Notes under the pieces: generated by a model | The model's input: the letters and a program-made list of their open reading frames with translations, nothing else | What the model was told of the DNA's origin: nothing | Databases searched by the model: none | Shown: in pieces, positions 17,577 to 25,851 of the stretch | Layout: each line of letters starts with the position of its first letter | Numbering within the stretch: position 1 is the first letter of the stretch | Source: Lacticaseibacillus pabuli | GTDB taxonomy: Bacteria; Bacillota; Bacilli; Lactobacillales; Lactobacillaceae | Assembly (NCBI RefSeq): GCF_028736235.1 | Contig: NZ_CP117884.1 | Coordinates: 372,001-436,000 of the forward strand | Direction: 5' to 3' | Length of the DNA: 64,000 nt | Made by a program: the position numbers and the translations under genes

Positions 17577-17610
17577 CAAAAACCGCCCATCTCAATTGAG
17601 GTGGGCGGTT
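17577..17610 (-). terminator. Terminator of the aldehyde dehydrogenase gene
   Basis: AACCGCCCA/TGGGCGGTT stem with a T-run when read on the minus strand. Confidence 0.85.
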
Positions 17611-17643
17611 CATTTAACAGTCTAAAGTTAAGGTGCGAATTGC

Positions 17644-19062
17644 TTACTTGGCGCGGATCACTGACCGCAGCTCATTGATAAAGTCAATTGGCTTGCGGGT
17701 TGGACGTGAAACGTACTTGATGTTCAGCAGGTCGCGTGTTGTCAGGTTGTGAGAAATGGAGTTCTTACCATAAGTCCCGGTCCCGAGGGTCAAGGAAGGT
17801 GTGAGGCCGTTGAAGAGGCCACCGATACCACCAAGAGAACCTGGGGTGTTAATCAGGATACGGCAAGCAGGCATTTGTTCACCGAACTTGTCCACAATGT
17901 TGTTGTTCTGGGTGTGCAGAACCGCGGTGTGACCAAGGCCACCGTAGTTGAGCAGGCCGAGGCACATTGCGAAACCAGCGTCCGTGGAGTTGGAAACGTA
18001 CATGGACAGAACTGGTGACAGTTTTTCACCGGAGAGTGGGAAGTTGACGCCGATACCGTCGAGCTTACCAATCAGTAACTTGGTCCCCTTAGGTACCTTG
18101 ATGCCGGCAAGTTCAGCGATGCGTTCAGCACTCTGACCAGCGACTGGGCCGCGGACAGTGTGACGCTCTGGGTCGATAACGGCCTCAGACAACTTCTCGA
18201 CTTCTTCGTCAGGAACGAAGTAAGCACCCTGCTTGGTGAATTCATCCTTCACTTCAGCGAGAATCTCGCGGTCAACGACGATACTGTTCTCGGAAGCACA
18301 AATCATCCCGTTGTCGAAGGTCTTGGACAGCATGATGTCGGTAACAGCTTCCTTAACGTTAGCCGTCTTTTCGATGTAGGCTGGGGCGTTACCAGGGCCA
18401 ACACCCAAGGCAGGCTTACCAGTTGAGTAAGCAGCCTTGACAAGGCCGGGGCCACCAGTAGCGAGCACGATGTTGACACCAGGGTGGTTGATCAATGCGT
18501 TTGATGCTTCAATGCTTGGCTTTGAAATCCACTGAACCAAGTTTGCAGGGGCACCGGCCTTAACCGCTGCTTCTGCCATCAAACGCGCAGTCGCTGTCCC
18601 ACATTCGATAGCCTGTGGGTGGAGACTGAAGATGATCGCGTTACGTGTCTTCAAAGCGAGCAGGATTTTGAAGATAACGGTTGAAGTAGGGTTGGTCACT
18701 GGTGTAACACCAGCAATGACACCCAGTGGTTCAGCGACTTCTTCGAGCTGCTTGGCTTCGTCGACTTTGATAATGCCGACCGTCTTGTCGTCCTTGATTG
18801 TCTTCCAGATATACTGGGAAGCAAACATGTTCTTAATTGCTTTATCTTCAGCGTTACCGCGGCCCGTTTCCTTGTAAGCAAGTTCTGCAAGGTCCTTGGA
18901 GTGGGCGTTAGCGGCCTTTACCATGGCGTCACAGATTTCGTCGACCTGCGCTTGCGTGAAGTGCTGGTACTGGTCGAAGGCAATCTGGGCGTTTGCAACG
19001 AGTTCGTTAATCTGTTCCGCAACTGATTGCGGCTTAGCATCCATCGTAGCTGTATCTGGCAT
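17644..19062 (-). CDS. Acetaldehyde dehydrogenase (acetylating), stand-alone
   Basis: 472 residues. The sequence matches the N-terminal half of bifunctional AdhE: GVIAGVTPVTNPTSTVIFK, the catalytic cysteine in NGMICASENSIVVD, VGPGNAPAYIEK and GYGKNSISHNLTTRDLLN. It interconverts acetyl-CoA and acetaldehyde with NADH, a redox outlet in heterolactic or mixed-acid metabolism. There is no alcohol dehydrogenase half: a stop and a clean terminator follow, so this is a complete single-domain enzyme and not a broken adhE. AGAGGAG lies 6 bases before the ATG at 19062; a GTG at 19083 is a less likely start. Confidence 0.9.
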   Translation of the reverse strand: MPDTATMDAKPQSVAEQINELVANAQIAFDQYQHFTQAQVDEICDAMVKAANAHSKDLAELAYKETGRGNAEDKAIKNMFASQYIWKTIKDDKTVGIIKVDEAKQLEEVAEPLGVIAGVTPVTNPTSTVIFKILLALKTRNAIIFSLHPQAIECGTATARLMAEAAVKAGAPANLVQWISKPSIEASNALINHPGVNIVLATGGPGLVKAAYSTGKPALGVGPGNAPAYIEKTANVKEAVTDIMLSKTFDNGMICASENSIVVDREILAEVKDEFTKQGAYFVPDEEVEKLSEAVIDPERHTVRGPVAGQSAERIAELAGIKVPKGTKLLIGKLDGIGVNFPLSGEKLSPVLSMYVSNSTDAGFAMCLGLLNYGGLGHTAVLHTQNNNIVDKFGEQMPACRILINTPGSLGGIGGLFNGLTPSLTLGTGTYGKNSISHNLTTRDLLNIKYVSRPTRKPIDFINELRSVIRAK

Positions 19063-19380
19063 ATTGATCTCCTCTTTGCGCACATAGTATTATTTACAGT
19101 TCTTATAATAGGCTGTTGGCGTACAAATGTAAACAGCGTGAAAATGGCGGTATAACAACGCCGGTGACGTGTATCGGCTCATCAAAAAAGGTCAATGTTA
19201 GCGATTACGATTGCCGTCGTTACCGAAAACTGCCAGTTCATTGTGACTGGTACACAGCGGCGATGATTACAGATAATGGTACAGTTTCGTTTTTTTGGAG
19301 AGACAGTTTTTCATCTGCGCCTTGTTCCGCTTGCTGAGATTCTGTACACTTGAGCTATTAAAAAGTAAGCGGGAGCGGAC
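19063..19380. other. Divergent intergenic region
   Basis: About 318 bases between the aldehyde dehydrogenase (minus) and the metal-binding lipoprotein (plus). No AdcR box is seen here, unlike in front of the second lipoprotein at 21.4 kb. No gene is seen. Confidence 0.4.
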
Positions 19381-20259
19381 ATGCGTAAATTTAAATGGTA
19401 CTGGCTGGCGCCATTCCTGGTGATTTTGGTGCTGGCAGGTTGCACGCAGCAGCCAGTGCACCACCAGAGCAAACAGTTGAATGTCGTGACCAGTCTGCGG
19501 GTGTACCAGGAGGCGGCTAACGCCGTGTTGGGTAAGTATGGCCACGCCAAAGCTATCATTAGTAGCCCAGATATTGACCCACATGATTTTGAAGCGAATA
19601 CGAAGACGGCCCGTCAAATCGCGGACGCCGACGTTGTGATTGGCAATGGCCTAGGCTACGATGACTGGCTCAACAAGCTCACCACTGCCGCAAACGACCA
19701 GTCGAAGTTCGTTTCCGTTGCGAGCGACGTCCTCCATAAGCCAGCTGGTGCTAACGAGCATGTCTTCTACGATCCTACGATGATGCCTGCGTTAAGCAAC
19801 TATCTGGCGCGCCGGTTCGGCAAGTTACAGCCGCAGCACGCGGCGTACTTCAAACGGCAGGCGAGCGACTACATCAAGGGGATGCAGCCCTTATATGATG
19901 AGATTCACCGGCTGAAGAATCGTGGCCATGGTCAGGAAGCAGCTTCCTCGGAACCGGTATTTGATTACGCCCTGCAGGCTGCGGGATTCAAGTTGACTGC
20001 CACGCATTTTGCCAAGGCCATTGAGGATGGCACGGATCCATCGCCACAAGACCTGGCCGAGCTGCAAGGTAAAATTAAATCAGGTAAGCTCGCTATTTTC
20101 GTGGTGAACGTTCAGGAAGAGAGTGGCCTTGTCAGCACGGTCGAAAAACAAGCAGTTCGTAGCGGCGTGAAAATTGTCCGCGTTCGCGAGACGCAACCTG
20201 CTGGTAAGAACTACATGCAGTGGATGTTAAGTAATTATCAACAAATGGATAAACAGTAG
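19381..20259 (+). CDS. Zinc/manganese ABC transporter substrate-binding lipoprotein (AdcA/TroA family), orphan paralogue
   Basis: 292 residues. A signal peptide ends in lipobox LAGC (Cys21). The family motifs are SPDIDPHDFEANTKTARQIADADVVIGNGLGYDDW, NEHVFYDP and SSEPVFDYALQAAGFKLT, with the metal-binding His residues in DPHDFE and NEHVFYD, and the late D/E region EDGTDPSPQDLAEL. It is a paralogue of the adcA product at 21.4 kb but has no AdcR box and its own terminator. It may supply the same permease with another metal or at another metal level. Confidence 0.88.
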   Translation: MRKFKWYWLAPFLVILVLAGCTQQPVHHQSKQLNVVTSLRVYQEAANAVLGKYGHAKAIISSPDIDPHDFEANTKTARQIADADVVIGNGLGYDDWLNKLTTAANDQSKFVSVASDVLHKPAGANEHVFYDPTMMPALSNYLARRFGKLQPQHAAYFKRQASDYIKGMQPLYDEIHRLKNRGHGQEAASSEPVFDYALQAAGFKLTATHFAKAIEDGTDPSPQDLAELQGKIKSGKLAIFVVNVQEESGLVSTVEKQAVRSGVKIVRVRETQPAGKNYMQWMLSNYQQMDKQ

Positions 20260-20264
20260 TAATC

Positions 20265-20297
20265 ATCGGTCGCACAATGTGTACGACCGATTATTTT
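20265..20297 (+). terminator. Terminator of the orphan lipoprotein gene
   Basis: ATCGGTCG/CGACCGAT stem followed by TATTTTTAT. Confidence 0.85.
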
Positions 20298-20484
20298 TAT
20301 ATTTCAAATATACAATTATTCAATTTTGGTATTATTTAATAAAACAATACAGCCGCTATAACCTACAAAGAACGTGTTTAACAATGTAATTACTTGACAA
20401 CGCCAATTTTTATATGCCATTATTTTTCTTGCAAGAAATTCTGCAGGACTTTTGCATATTATGTAATATATAGGGAGTAATCTT

Positions 20485-20985
20485 TTGAAAAAATTGGGTC
20501 ACTTTTCGCAAATGCTTTTAGCAATGTTACTTACTATTCTTACCACAGCATTATTCGGAATGAATTGTCATTCAGTACCTGCCAATACCGAGCAGACCGA
20601 AACTACAGCGGTAAAACAAAATTATGAATCTGACATCAGCGTTCTTGATGAACATGTTACCGTGGAAAATAATCAATATCGATACAATTTTTCTGAGTTA
20701 ACACAGATTCCTTCTCAAGAAAAAAATGAAGCTGAGTCACAAATTAATCAGGTGAACAAGTGGATTCTGGAAAAACATTTGGCAATTGCTGCAGGTGCCA
20801 CTGGAATCGGAGCGGGATATGCAGTGCTTTCCGGAGTGGGGGCAGCAGGTTCTGGCACCTATGCGGGTTTGTTGAGCACAATGGCCTCAAGAATCAATAC
20901 ATTTAACCTTCAACATTCTTATTCCAAAGTTGGTGTTAACGTTTACCTGGCGTTAACTTCTAATTGTTTCACTTTTAAAGATTAA
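20485..20985 (+). CDS. Predicted secreted protein of unknown function (AT-rich insert)
   Basis: 166 residues from a TTG start with GGGAG 8 bases upstream. The N-terminus (KKLGHFSQMLLAMLLTILTTALFG) is a signal peptide or membrane anchor. A charged middle follows, then a Gly/Ala-rich hydrophobic stretch, AIAAGATGIGAGYAVLSGVGAAGSGTYAG split over about residues 111-139. The Gly/Ala-rich hydrophobic part resembles holin-like or bacteriocin-like peptides, but no motif fixes a function. Base composition is clearly lower in GC than the flanking transporter genes, which suggests acquisition by transfer together with the next gene. Confidence 0.6.
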   Translation: MKKLGHFSQMLLAMLLTILTTALFGMNCHSVPANTEQTETTAVKQNYESDISVLDEHVTVENNQYRYNFSELTQIPSQEKNEAESQINQVNKWILEKHLAIAAGATGIGAGYAVLSGVGAAGSGTYAGLLSTMASRINTFNLQHSYSKVGVNVYLALTSNCFTFKD

Positions 20986-21001
20986 TAGAGGTACCAATAA
21001 T

Positions 21002-21277
21002 TTGGAAACATTTTGGGTTGGTTTGAAGTTATGCACCACTATTGGATGGGTAATTATTGCCACTATTAGCTTTGCCATAACAAAATTTCAGAGACGGAAA
21101 TATTTTGAAAGGATATTTCAAGGAACTGGGTGGCTTGCAATTGTTTTCTTTGGAATCTCAAGCCTTGCACTCTATGCAGGACAAACCACTGTGTTAAATT
21201 GCAGTTTGATGTTAGTCAATTTCTGCGCCATCACCCTTCTGACGTTCCAGTTTTTTCTGTGGTCTCGTAACAAATAA
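21002..21277 (+). CDS. Small membrane protein of unknown function (AT-rich insert)
   Basis: 91 residues from a TTG start behind AGAGG. Three hydrophobic segments (about 8-25, 42-59, 66-86) separated by a basic loop KFQRRKYFERIF. The arrangement of a secreted protein followed 16 bases later by a three-helix membrane protein resembles effector/immunity pairs, but this is only a suggestion. AT-rich like its partner. Confidence 0.6.
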   Translation: METFWVGLKLCTTIGWVIIATISFAITKFQRRKYFERIFQGTGWLAIVFFGISSLALYAGQTTVLNCSLMLVNFCAITLLTFQFFLWSRNK

Positions 21278-21285
21278 TTCTTTGA

Positions 21286-21318
21286 AGCTGTGTTTCCGAA
21301 TGGGAGCACAGCTGTTTT
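21286..21318 (+). terminator. Terminator of the AT-rich gene pair
   Basis: AGCTGTG/CACAGCT stem followed by GTTTTTG. Confidence 0.75.
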
Positions 21319-21330
21319 TGTAGCCACTGC

Positions 21331-21383
21331 TTGACAAAAGTAAGTATCACGAATTATAGTTAACTGGTTAATTAACCGGTTAA
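21331..21383 (+). promoter_or_regulatory. adc promoter with two abutting AdcR boxes
   Basis: TTGACA at 21331-21336 and TATAGT at 21355-21360 (18-base spacing). TTAACTGGTTAA (21360-21371) and TTAACCGGTTAA (21372-21383) are two perfect matches to the streptococcal AdcR operator TTAACYRGTTAA placed back to back at the transcription start. This predicts zinc-dependent repression of the adc operon by the AdcR encoded two genes on. Confidence 0.85.
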
Positions 21384-21429
21384 CTAATCGAACGTGATTG
21401 CAATTTTTGGCTCGATGAAGGAGAAGAAC

Positions 21430-22317
21430 ATGTTTAAGAAGCGTAAAAAGATTATCGTTGGCGTATTGGGTTTGATGATGGCACTGGGACTGGCCGCATG
21501 CGGCAAGAGCAGTCAGCCGGCTGACACGGGTAAGGTGCAGGTTGTTGCCAGTTTAGATTTCTATGGTGAAATGGCCAAGGCAGTCGGTGGCAATAAGGTC
21601 GAAGTGCAGAGCATCATTCATTCTGCATCCGTTGATCCTCACGACTATGAGCCTAGCTCCGCCGATGCTAAGGATTACCACAAGGCTAGTCTCATCATTA
21701 GCAATGGTGGTGATTACGACAACTGGAGCACGAACTACGCCAAGCAAAATGAGGACGCCAAGTCGATTGTGGCGGCAAAGCTCACGGGCTGGAAGACGGG
21801 TGGCAACGAGCATCTCTGGTACCGGCCAGACACGCCCAAGAAGATGACGAATGCGATTGCGGCCAAATTGAGTGAGTTGCGTCCCAAGGATAAGGGCTAT
21901 TTCAAGAAAAATGCGGCGAGTTATTTGACCAAGCTGGCCCCCTTACGTAAACTGCAGTCAGAGGCACAAAAGCAGCTGGCGGGGAAGACATACATGGCAA
22001 CCGAACCAGTTTATGACAACACGCTCTTAACATTGGGGGCAAAGCAGGTCAACGCCGGCTTTGCACGCGCTGTCGATGATGGGAATGACCCGACCGTCGC
22101 TCAGATGAAACTCTGGCGCGCGTCGGTCAAGGACAAGAAGGTTGCCTTTATCATCAACAATCCGCAGAACAGCGGCAAGATGGTGAAACAGGCAATTGCA
22201 TACGCCAAAGCCAACGGGGTACCGGTCATTAACGCGACCGAAACGATGCCCGATGGTAAGGACTACTTGAGCTGGCAGACAGGCGAGCTCCAGCAAGTTC
22301 TGGACGCACTGAAGTAA
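21430..22317 (+). CDS. adcA: Zinc ABC transporter substrate-binding lipoprotein
   Basis: 295 residues from the ATG behind AAGGAG. Signal peptide with lipobox LAAC. Family motifs: SASVDPHDYEPSSADAKDYHKASLIISNGGDYDNW, NEHLWYRPD, ATEPVYDNTLLTLGAKQV, with His residues in DPHDYE and NEHLWY as expected ligands. No C-terminal ZinT domain and no long His-rich loop, so it is shorter than pneumococcal AdcA. First gene of adcA–adcR–adcC–adcB. Confidence 0.9.
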   Translation: MFKKRKKIIVGVLGLMMALGLAACGKSSQPADTGKVQVVASLDFYGEMAKAVGGNKVEVQSIIHSASVDPHDYEPSSADAKDYHKASLIISNGGDYDNWSTNYAKQNEDAKSIVAAKLTGWKTGGNEHLWYRPDTPKKMTNAIAAKLSELRPKDKGYFKKNAASYLTKLAPLRKLQSEAQKQLAGKTYMATEPVYDNTLLTLGAKQVNAGFARAVDDGNDPTVAQMKLWRASVKDKKVAFIINNPQNSGKMVKQAIAYAKANGVPVINATETMPDGKDYLSWQTGELQQVLDALK

Positions 22318-22382
22318 CACCGATTGTCACCCTGCTTGTGCCCAAATTATTCGCTTTGCGGATAAATAAGGGGATAAATGAA

Positions 22383-22835
22383 ATGCAAACTGATTATGCA
22401 CAGGAATTAGCCAAGTTCTTGGATGCTGTGAAGCGCCAGCTGCCCGAAAACCAGCGGGAAGTGCTGCTGAGCGGTACCAATACGCCCTTGTCTGGTACCC
22501 AGGGACATGTGCTCATGTTGCTGGCCGAAGAAGGGCCGCTGAGTAACAGCGAACTTGTCGGCAAGCTGGGTATCAGCCCAGCCGCTGTCACCAAGGCGAT
22601 GCACGTCTTGAAGGCGGCGAGTCCAGCGGTTGTCATCCAAGAGCACGACGCAAAGGATGCCCGGATCAAGCGGTGGGCGCTGACGGACGAGGGCCGTAAA
22701 CTCGCCGTGCAGCACGAGGCTGCGCACAAGGCAACTAATACCGAGTATGACAAGATCTTGAATCAGTTTAGCGAGGACGAGCAGGCGACCATCGGCAGGT
22801 TTATGCAACTGATGACCCAGCGCCTCGAAAAATAG
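22383..22835 (+). CDS. adcR: MarR-family zinc-responsive repressor
   Basis: 150 residues from the ATG at 22383 (AGGGG 10 bases upstream). The winged helix contains LSNSELVGKLGISPAAVTKAMHVLK, nearly AdcR's NSELARRLNVSQAAVTKAI, with wing KDAR. QHEAAHKAT fits the zinc-binding histidines of the pneumococcal regulator; the GH of TQGHVLMLL keeps the first-site histidine but replaces the neighbouring Glu by Gly. Genes for zinc import and two AdcR boxes upstream support the assignment. Confidence 0.9.
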   Translation: MQTDYAQELAKFLDAVKRQLPENQREVLLSGTNTPLSGTQGHVLMLLAEEGPLSNSELVGKLGISPAAVTKAMHVLKAASPAVVIQEHDAKDARIKRWALTDEGRKLAVQHEAAHKATNTEYDKILNQFSEDEQATIGRFMQLMTQRLEK

Positions 22836-22858
22836 GCGGGCGCGGAAGGGAGCCCATT

Positions 22859-23536
22859 TTGAATTTACTAGAAGTCCGCGATGTTGGCATTGCTTTTGGT
22901 GACCGGACCTTGTACCAACACCTGAGTTTTGATTTGAAGGCGGGCACGACACTGGCCTTGCTTGGACCAAACGGAGTTGGCAAAACGAGTTTGATTCGCG
23001 CCTTGCTTGGCAAAATTAGTACCACTGGCGGCAAGATTACTTGGCCGCAGGGAACACCGCGCATCGCCTACGTACCCCAGCTGCGGTCGGATGGTCCCGG
23101 CGGTGCGCTGAGTATTGCCGAATTTGTCGGGCTATCCTTTGATCAGGGCTTGCGTCCGTGGCTAACACGCAGCGAAAAACAGCAGGTTGCCGCGGTACTT
23201 GCGCGTTGCAACCTGACGCATCTCGCTCGGCAGCGAATGAGTGACGCCAGTGGTGGTGAGCAGCAGCGTGCGTACCTCGCACAGGCACTGATTCGGCAGC
23301 CGGAATTACTGATTCTCGACGAATCGACTGCCAACATGGACGTCGACGCCAAAGAGGTCATCATGCGCACGGTCGCCGATGAACAGCAGCGGCGCGGCAC
23401 GACGGTCATCATGGTGACACACGATTTGCCACTTGCAGGTGAGTTTGCGGATGCCGCGCTGACCTTGTCGCGCGGGAGTGACCGCGCCGCATACTCCGCA
23501 GACGTACCCGATGCGATTGGGGGCGTTGCCTCATGA
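22859..23536 (+). CDS. adcC: Zinc ABC transporter ATP-binding protein
   Basis: 225 residues from a TTG start behind GAAGGGAG. Walker A GPNGVGKTSL, signature ASGGEQQRAYLAQAL, Walker B LLILDEST (with N-M-D after it) and the switch histidine in VMVTHDLPLAGEFAD. Energises metal uptake with the permease encoded immediately downstream, whose start overlaps by four bases (ATGA). Confidence 0.93.
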   Translation: MNLLEVRDVGIAFGDRTLYQHLSFDLKAGTTLALLGPNGVGKTSLIRALLGKISTTGGKITWPQGTPRIAYVPQLRSDGPGGALSIAEFVGLSFDQGLRPWLTRSEKQQVAAVLARCNLTHLARQRMSDASGGEQQRAYLAQALIRQPELLILDESTANMDVDAKEVIMRTVADEQQRRGTTVIMVTHDLPLAGEFADAALTLSRGSDRAAYSADVPDAIGGVAS

Positions 23537-24312
23537 TGAGCTATCCATTCATGCAGAACGCCTTTATCGCGGGTGGCTTCGTCGCCATTGTTTCCGCGTT
23601 TGTCGGCGTGTTCGTGGTGGCGCGGGGGATGACTTTCCTGACGCACGTGCTGAGTGAAATTGGCTTTGCCGGCGCTTCTTTTGCCTTGTTTGCGGGCTGG
23701 TCGCCATTGCTGGGGATGATGCTGTTTAACGTTGTTGCCACGTTGTCGGTGGGCCAGCTGGAGCGGCGTGCTAAACAGACAGACCTCGTGACGGCGGCTG
23801 TGTCTTCCATTGCCATTGGGTTGGGGGTCGCATTCCTGACCTTGTCTGGCAAGAGTGGCAGCGGTGCGATGAGCATTCTGTTCGGGTCCATCTTCAGCTT
23901 GAGTCGCAGTGAGGTCCACATGCTCGTGATTTTGAGCGTTGTGGTGCTGGCGATGATCTTGCTGTTGTTGCGCCCGTTGCGTCATTTTGCCTTTGATGCG
24001 GCGACCGCTGACTACACGCTGGCGCACCCGCAAGTGTTGACGGCAGTGTTCACCGTGATCGTTGCGGTTGTAGTTGCAGCGAGCGCCCAGGCGGTTGGCT
24101 CCCTGTTGATTTTCGTGCTCGTGACCTTACCAGCCGGCGCTGCCCTGCGTTTTGGCCGGTCCATTTGGCAGATGCTGACGCTCGCCGTGCTGTTCGCAGT
24201 CGGTGGGATGTACGCGGCATTGGTCATTGCCTACTGGACTAACCTGCCCGTGAGTGTGTACCTGGCGCTGATTGAGGCGGGCATTTACCTTGTGTCATTA
24301 TTGAAGAAGTAA
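23533..24312 (+). CDS. adcB: Zinc ABC transporter permease
   Basis: 259 residues, about seven or eight membrane segments. FVVARGMTFLTHVLSEIGFAGASFAL and the late QAVGSLLIFVLVTLPAGAALRF are characteristic of ZnuB/AdcB permeases (ABC-3 family). It completes the adc operon. Confidence 0.92.
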   Translation: MMSYPFMQNAFIAGGFVAIVSAFVGVFVVARGMTFLTHVLSEIGFAGASFALFAGWSPLLGMMLFNVVATLSVGQLERRAKQTDLVTAAVSSIAIGLGVAFLTLSGKSGSGAMSILFGSIFSLSRSEVHMLVILSVVVLAMILLLLRPLRHFAFDAATADYTLAHPQVLTAVFTVIVAVVVAASAQAVGSLLIFVLVTLPAGAALRFGRSIWQMLTLAVLFAVGGMYAALVIAYWTNLPVSVYLALIEAGIYLVSLLKK

Positions 24313-24452
24313 GCATGATAGCCGCGGCGTTTGCTGCGGCTATTCTGCTATCTTGAAACAATTCGCATGAAGGGCTTGCGTTCGCCCAACGCGAACGTGT
24401 TACCCTGTTTTCATCGTTAATTCAAGGGACATGAAAACGGAGGTTATTCAAA

Positions 24453-25208
24453 ATGGCAGAAGAAATCATCACCCTCATCACGGGCGGCAATCGTGGCATG
24501 GGATTCGAGATTGCGAAGGAACTGGGTGCTAAGGGGCAGCACGTCATTATCGGTTCACGCAATTTGGACAAGGGACAAAAGGCGGTTGCAAAGTTGGCCC
24601 AGGACGGTGTATCCGCTGAAGCTCTTGAACTTGACGTAACCGACCACGACTCGGTTCTGGCTGCTGCCAAGACGTTGAAAAAGGCGCACGGCCGGCTTGA
24701 CATTCTCATCAACAACGCGGGTGCGACCTTTGGCAGACTGACCAAGCCGTCCAAAATTTCGCAGGATGACTTGCAGAAAAACTTGGCGGTGAACTACTTC
24801 GGCCTGATTGATGTTACGCAGGCCATGCTGCCTTTACTCAAGAAGAGTTCGAGTGCGAAAATCATCAACATCTCCAGCATGATGGGCTCGATGACGGCCG
24901 CACTGACCCCTGGTTCTGAAGTGTTTAAGACGAACATGGTTGGCTACCAAGCGTCCAAGAGTGCGGCGAACATGTTCACTATTCAGCTGGCCAAGGAGCT
25001 CAAGGATTACAAGCCAGCCATTACGGTCAATGCCGTGGACCCTGGCATGGTGGCCACACAGTTCGGTGGCGTACCGGCCTTTGTTTCCAAGCAAATGGGC
25101 GGCAAGCCAGTCGACCAGGGTGTGGCACGGACCGTTGAGCTTGCGTTGGACCCAGCAAACACAACCACGGCGACCTTCTCGAACACGAACGGAATCGTGC
25201 ACTGGTAA
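24453..25208 (+). CDS. Short-chain dehydrogenase/reductase
   Basis: 251 residues, classical SDR. TGGNRGMGFEIA cofactor loop at residues 10-21, LDILINNAGATFG, the serine in INISSMMGSM and the YQASKSAANM catalytic Tyr-x3-Lys. It is an NAD(P)-dependent carbonyl or alcohol oxidoreductase of unknown substrate. GGAGG precedes the ATG. Convergent with a MerR regulator. Confidence 0.9.
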   Translation: MAEEIITLITGGNRGMGFEIAKELGAKGQHVIIGSRNLDKGQKAVAKLAQDGVSAEALELDVTDHDSVLAAAKTLKKAHGRLDILINNAGATFGRLTKPSKISQDDLQKNLAVNYFGLIDVTQAMLPLLKKSSSAKIINISSMMGSMTAALTPGSEVFKTNMVGYQASKSAANMFTIQLAKELKDYKPAITVNAVDPGMVATQFGGVPAFVSKQMGGKPVDQGVARTVELALDPANTTTATFSNTNGIVHW

Positions 25209-25214
25209 GACAGC

Positions 25215-25252
25215 AAAGACTGCCCCGCTATTTTGGCGAGACAGTCTTTTTT
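25215..25252. terminator. Bidirectional terminator
   Basis: AAAGACTG/CAGTCTTT stem with an inner CGC/GCG pair, followed by Ts, between two convergent genes. Its right arm lies within the last codons of the MerR gene. Confidence 0.75.
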
Positions 25253-25632
25253 GTGCGTTGCTGGGCTTCGATAATGTCTGCATCCACGCGCTTCATTTTG
25301 CGGCGCAGGACGGTTTCTTCGTTTTTAATCGCGACGATTTGACCCTCGAGCCGGTTCATCAAAATATCGAGCTGACCGCGGAAACGTTGCAAGGAATCAA
25401 CGGTCGGTGCGTCCCCGTCGACGTCCGCCATGGTGTCGAGAATGACCTGTATAGGCATGTTCATCGTGCGCAGGATGTGGATAATTTTGGCGTGGTCCAC
25501 GTCTTCGTCGGAGTATTCACGAATGCCATTCTTGTCACGCTGAATCGGGCCGAGCAGCCCGACACGTTCGTAGTAGCGCAGTGCGTTAGGTGTGATGCCG
25601 AGACTGTCTGCCACTTGCCGAGTTGTATACAT
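25228..25632 (-). CDS. MerR-family transcriptional regulator
   Basis: 134 residues. N-terminal winged helix YTTRQVADSLGITPNALRYYERVGLLGPIQRDKNGIREYSDED, then a long coiled dimerisation helix; no effector domain or metal-binding cysteines. Similar short regulators control stress or aldehyde-response dehydrogenases, and the SDR gene is adjacent though convergent. Ribosome site GGAGG upstream of the start. Confidence 0.88.
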   Translation of the reverse strand: MYTTRQVADSLGITPNALRYYERVGLLGPIQRDKNGIREYSDEDVDHAKIIHILRTMNMPIQVILDTMADVDGDAPTVDSLQRFRGQLDILMNRLEGQIVAIKNEETVLRRKMKRVDADIIEAQQRTKKTVSPK

Positions 25633-25851
25633 CGCAATCCCTCCTTGGTGTCGATTTGCTTCTTACGCTCCATCGTAGGGGAAAAGGGGGCGCAGGACAA
25701 GTGACAGGTCCTAATTTTGTACCGTTTGTTTGCAGAAAACACCGCCGCGGGGAGTATCCAAACCACGTCATTTCTGATATAGTAGTAGGAACACAAAACG
25801 CCCGGCACGTATGGACGCTAATCGACGGATTAATCTAAGGAGAATTGATAA

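Noticed and set aside
17644..19062. Truncated adhE pseudogene
   Set aside because: The frame ends with a normal C-terminus and a tidy terminator, and no alcohol dehydrogenase remnant follows; it is a complete stand-alone enzyme.
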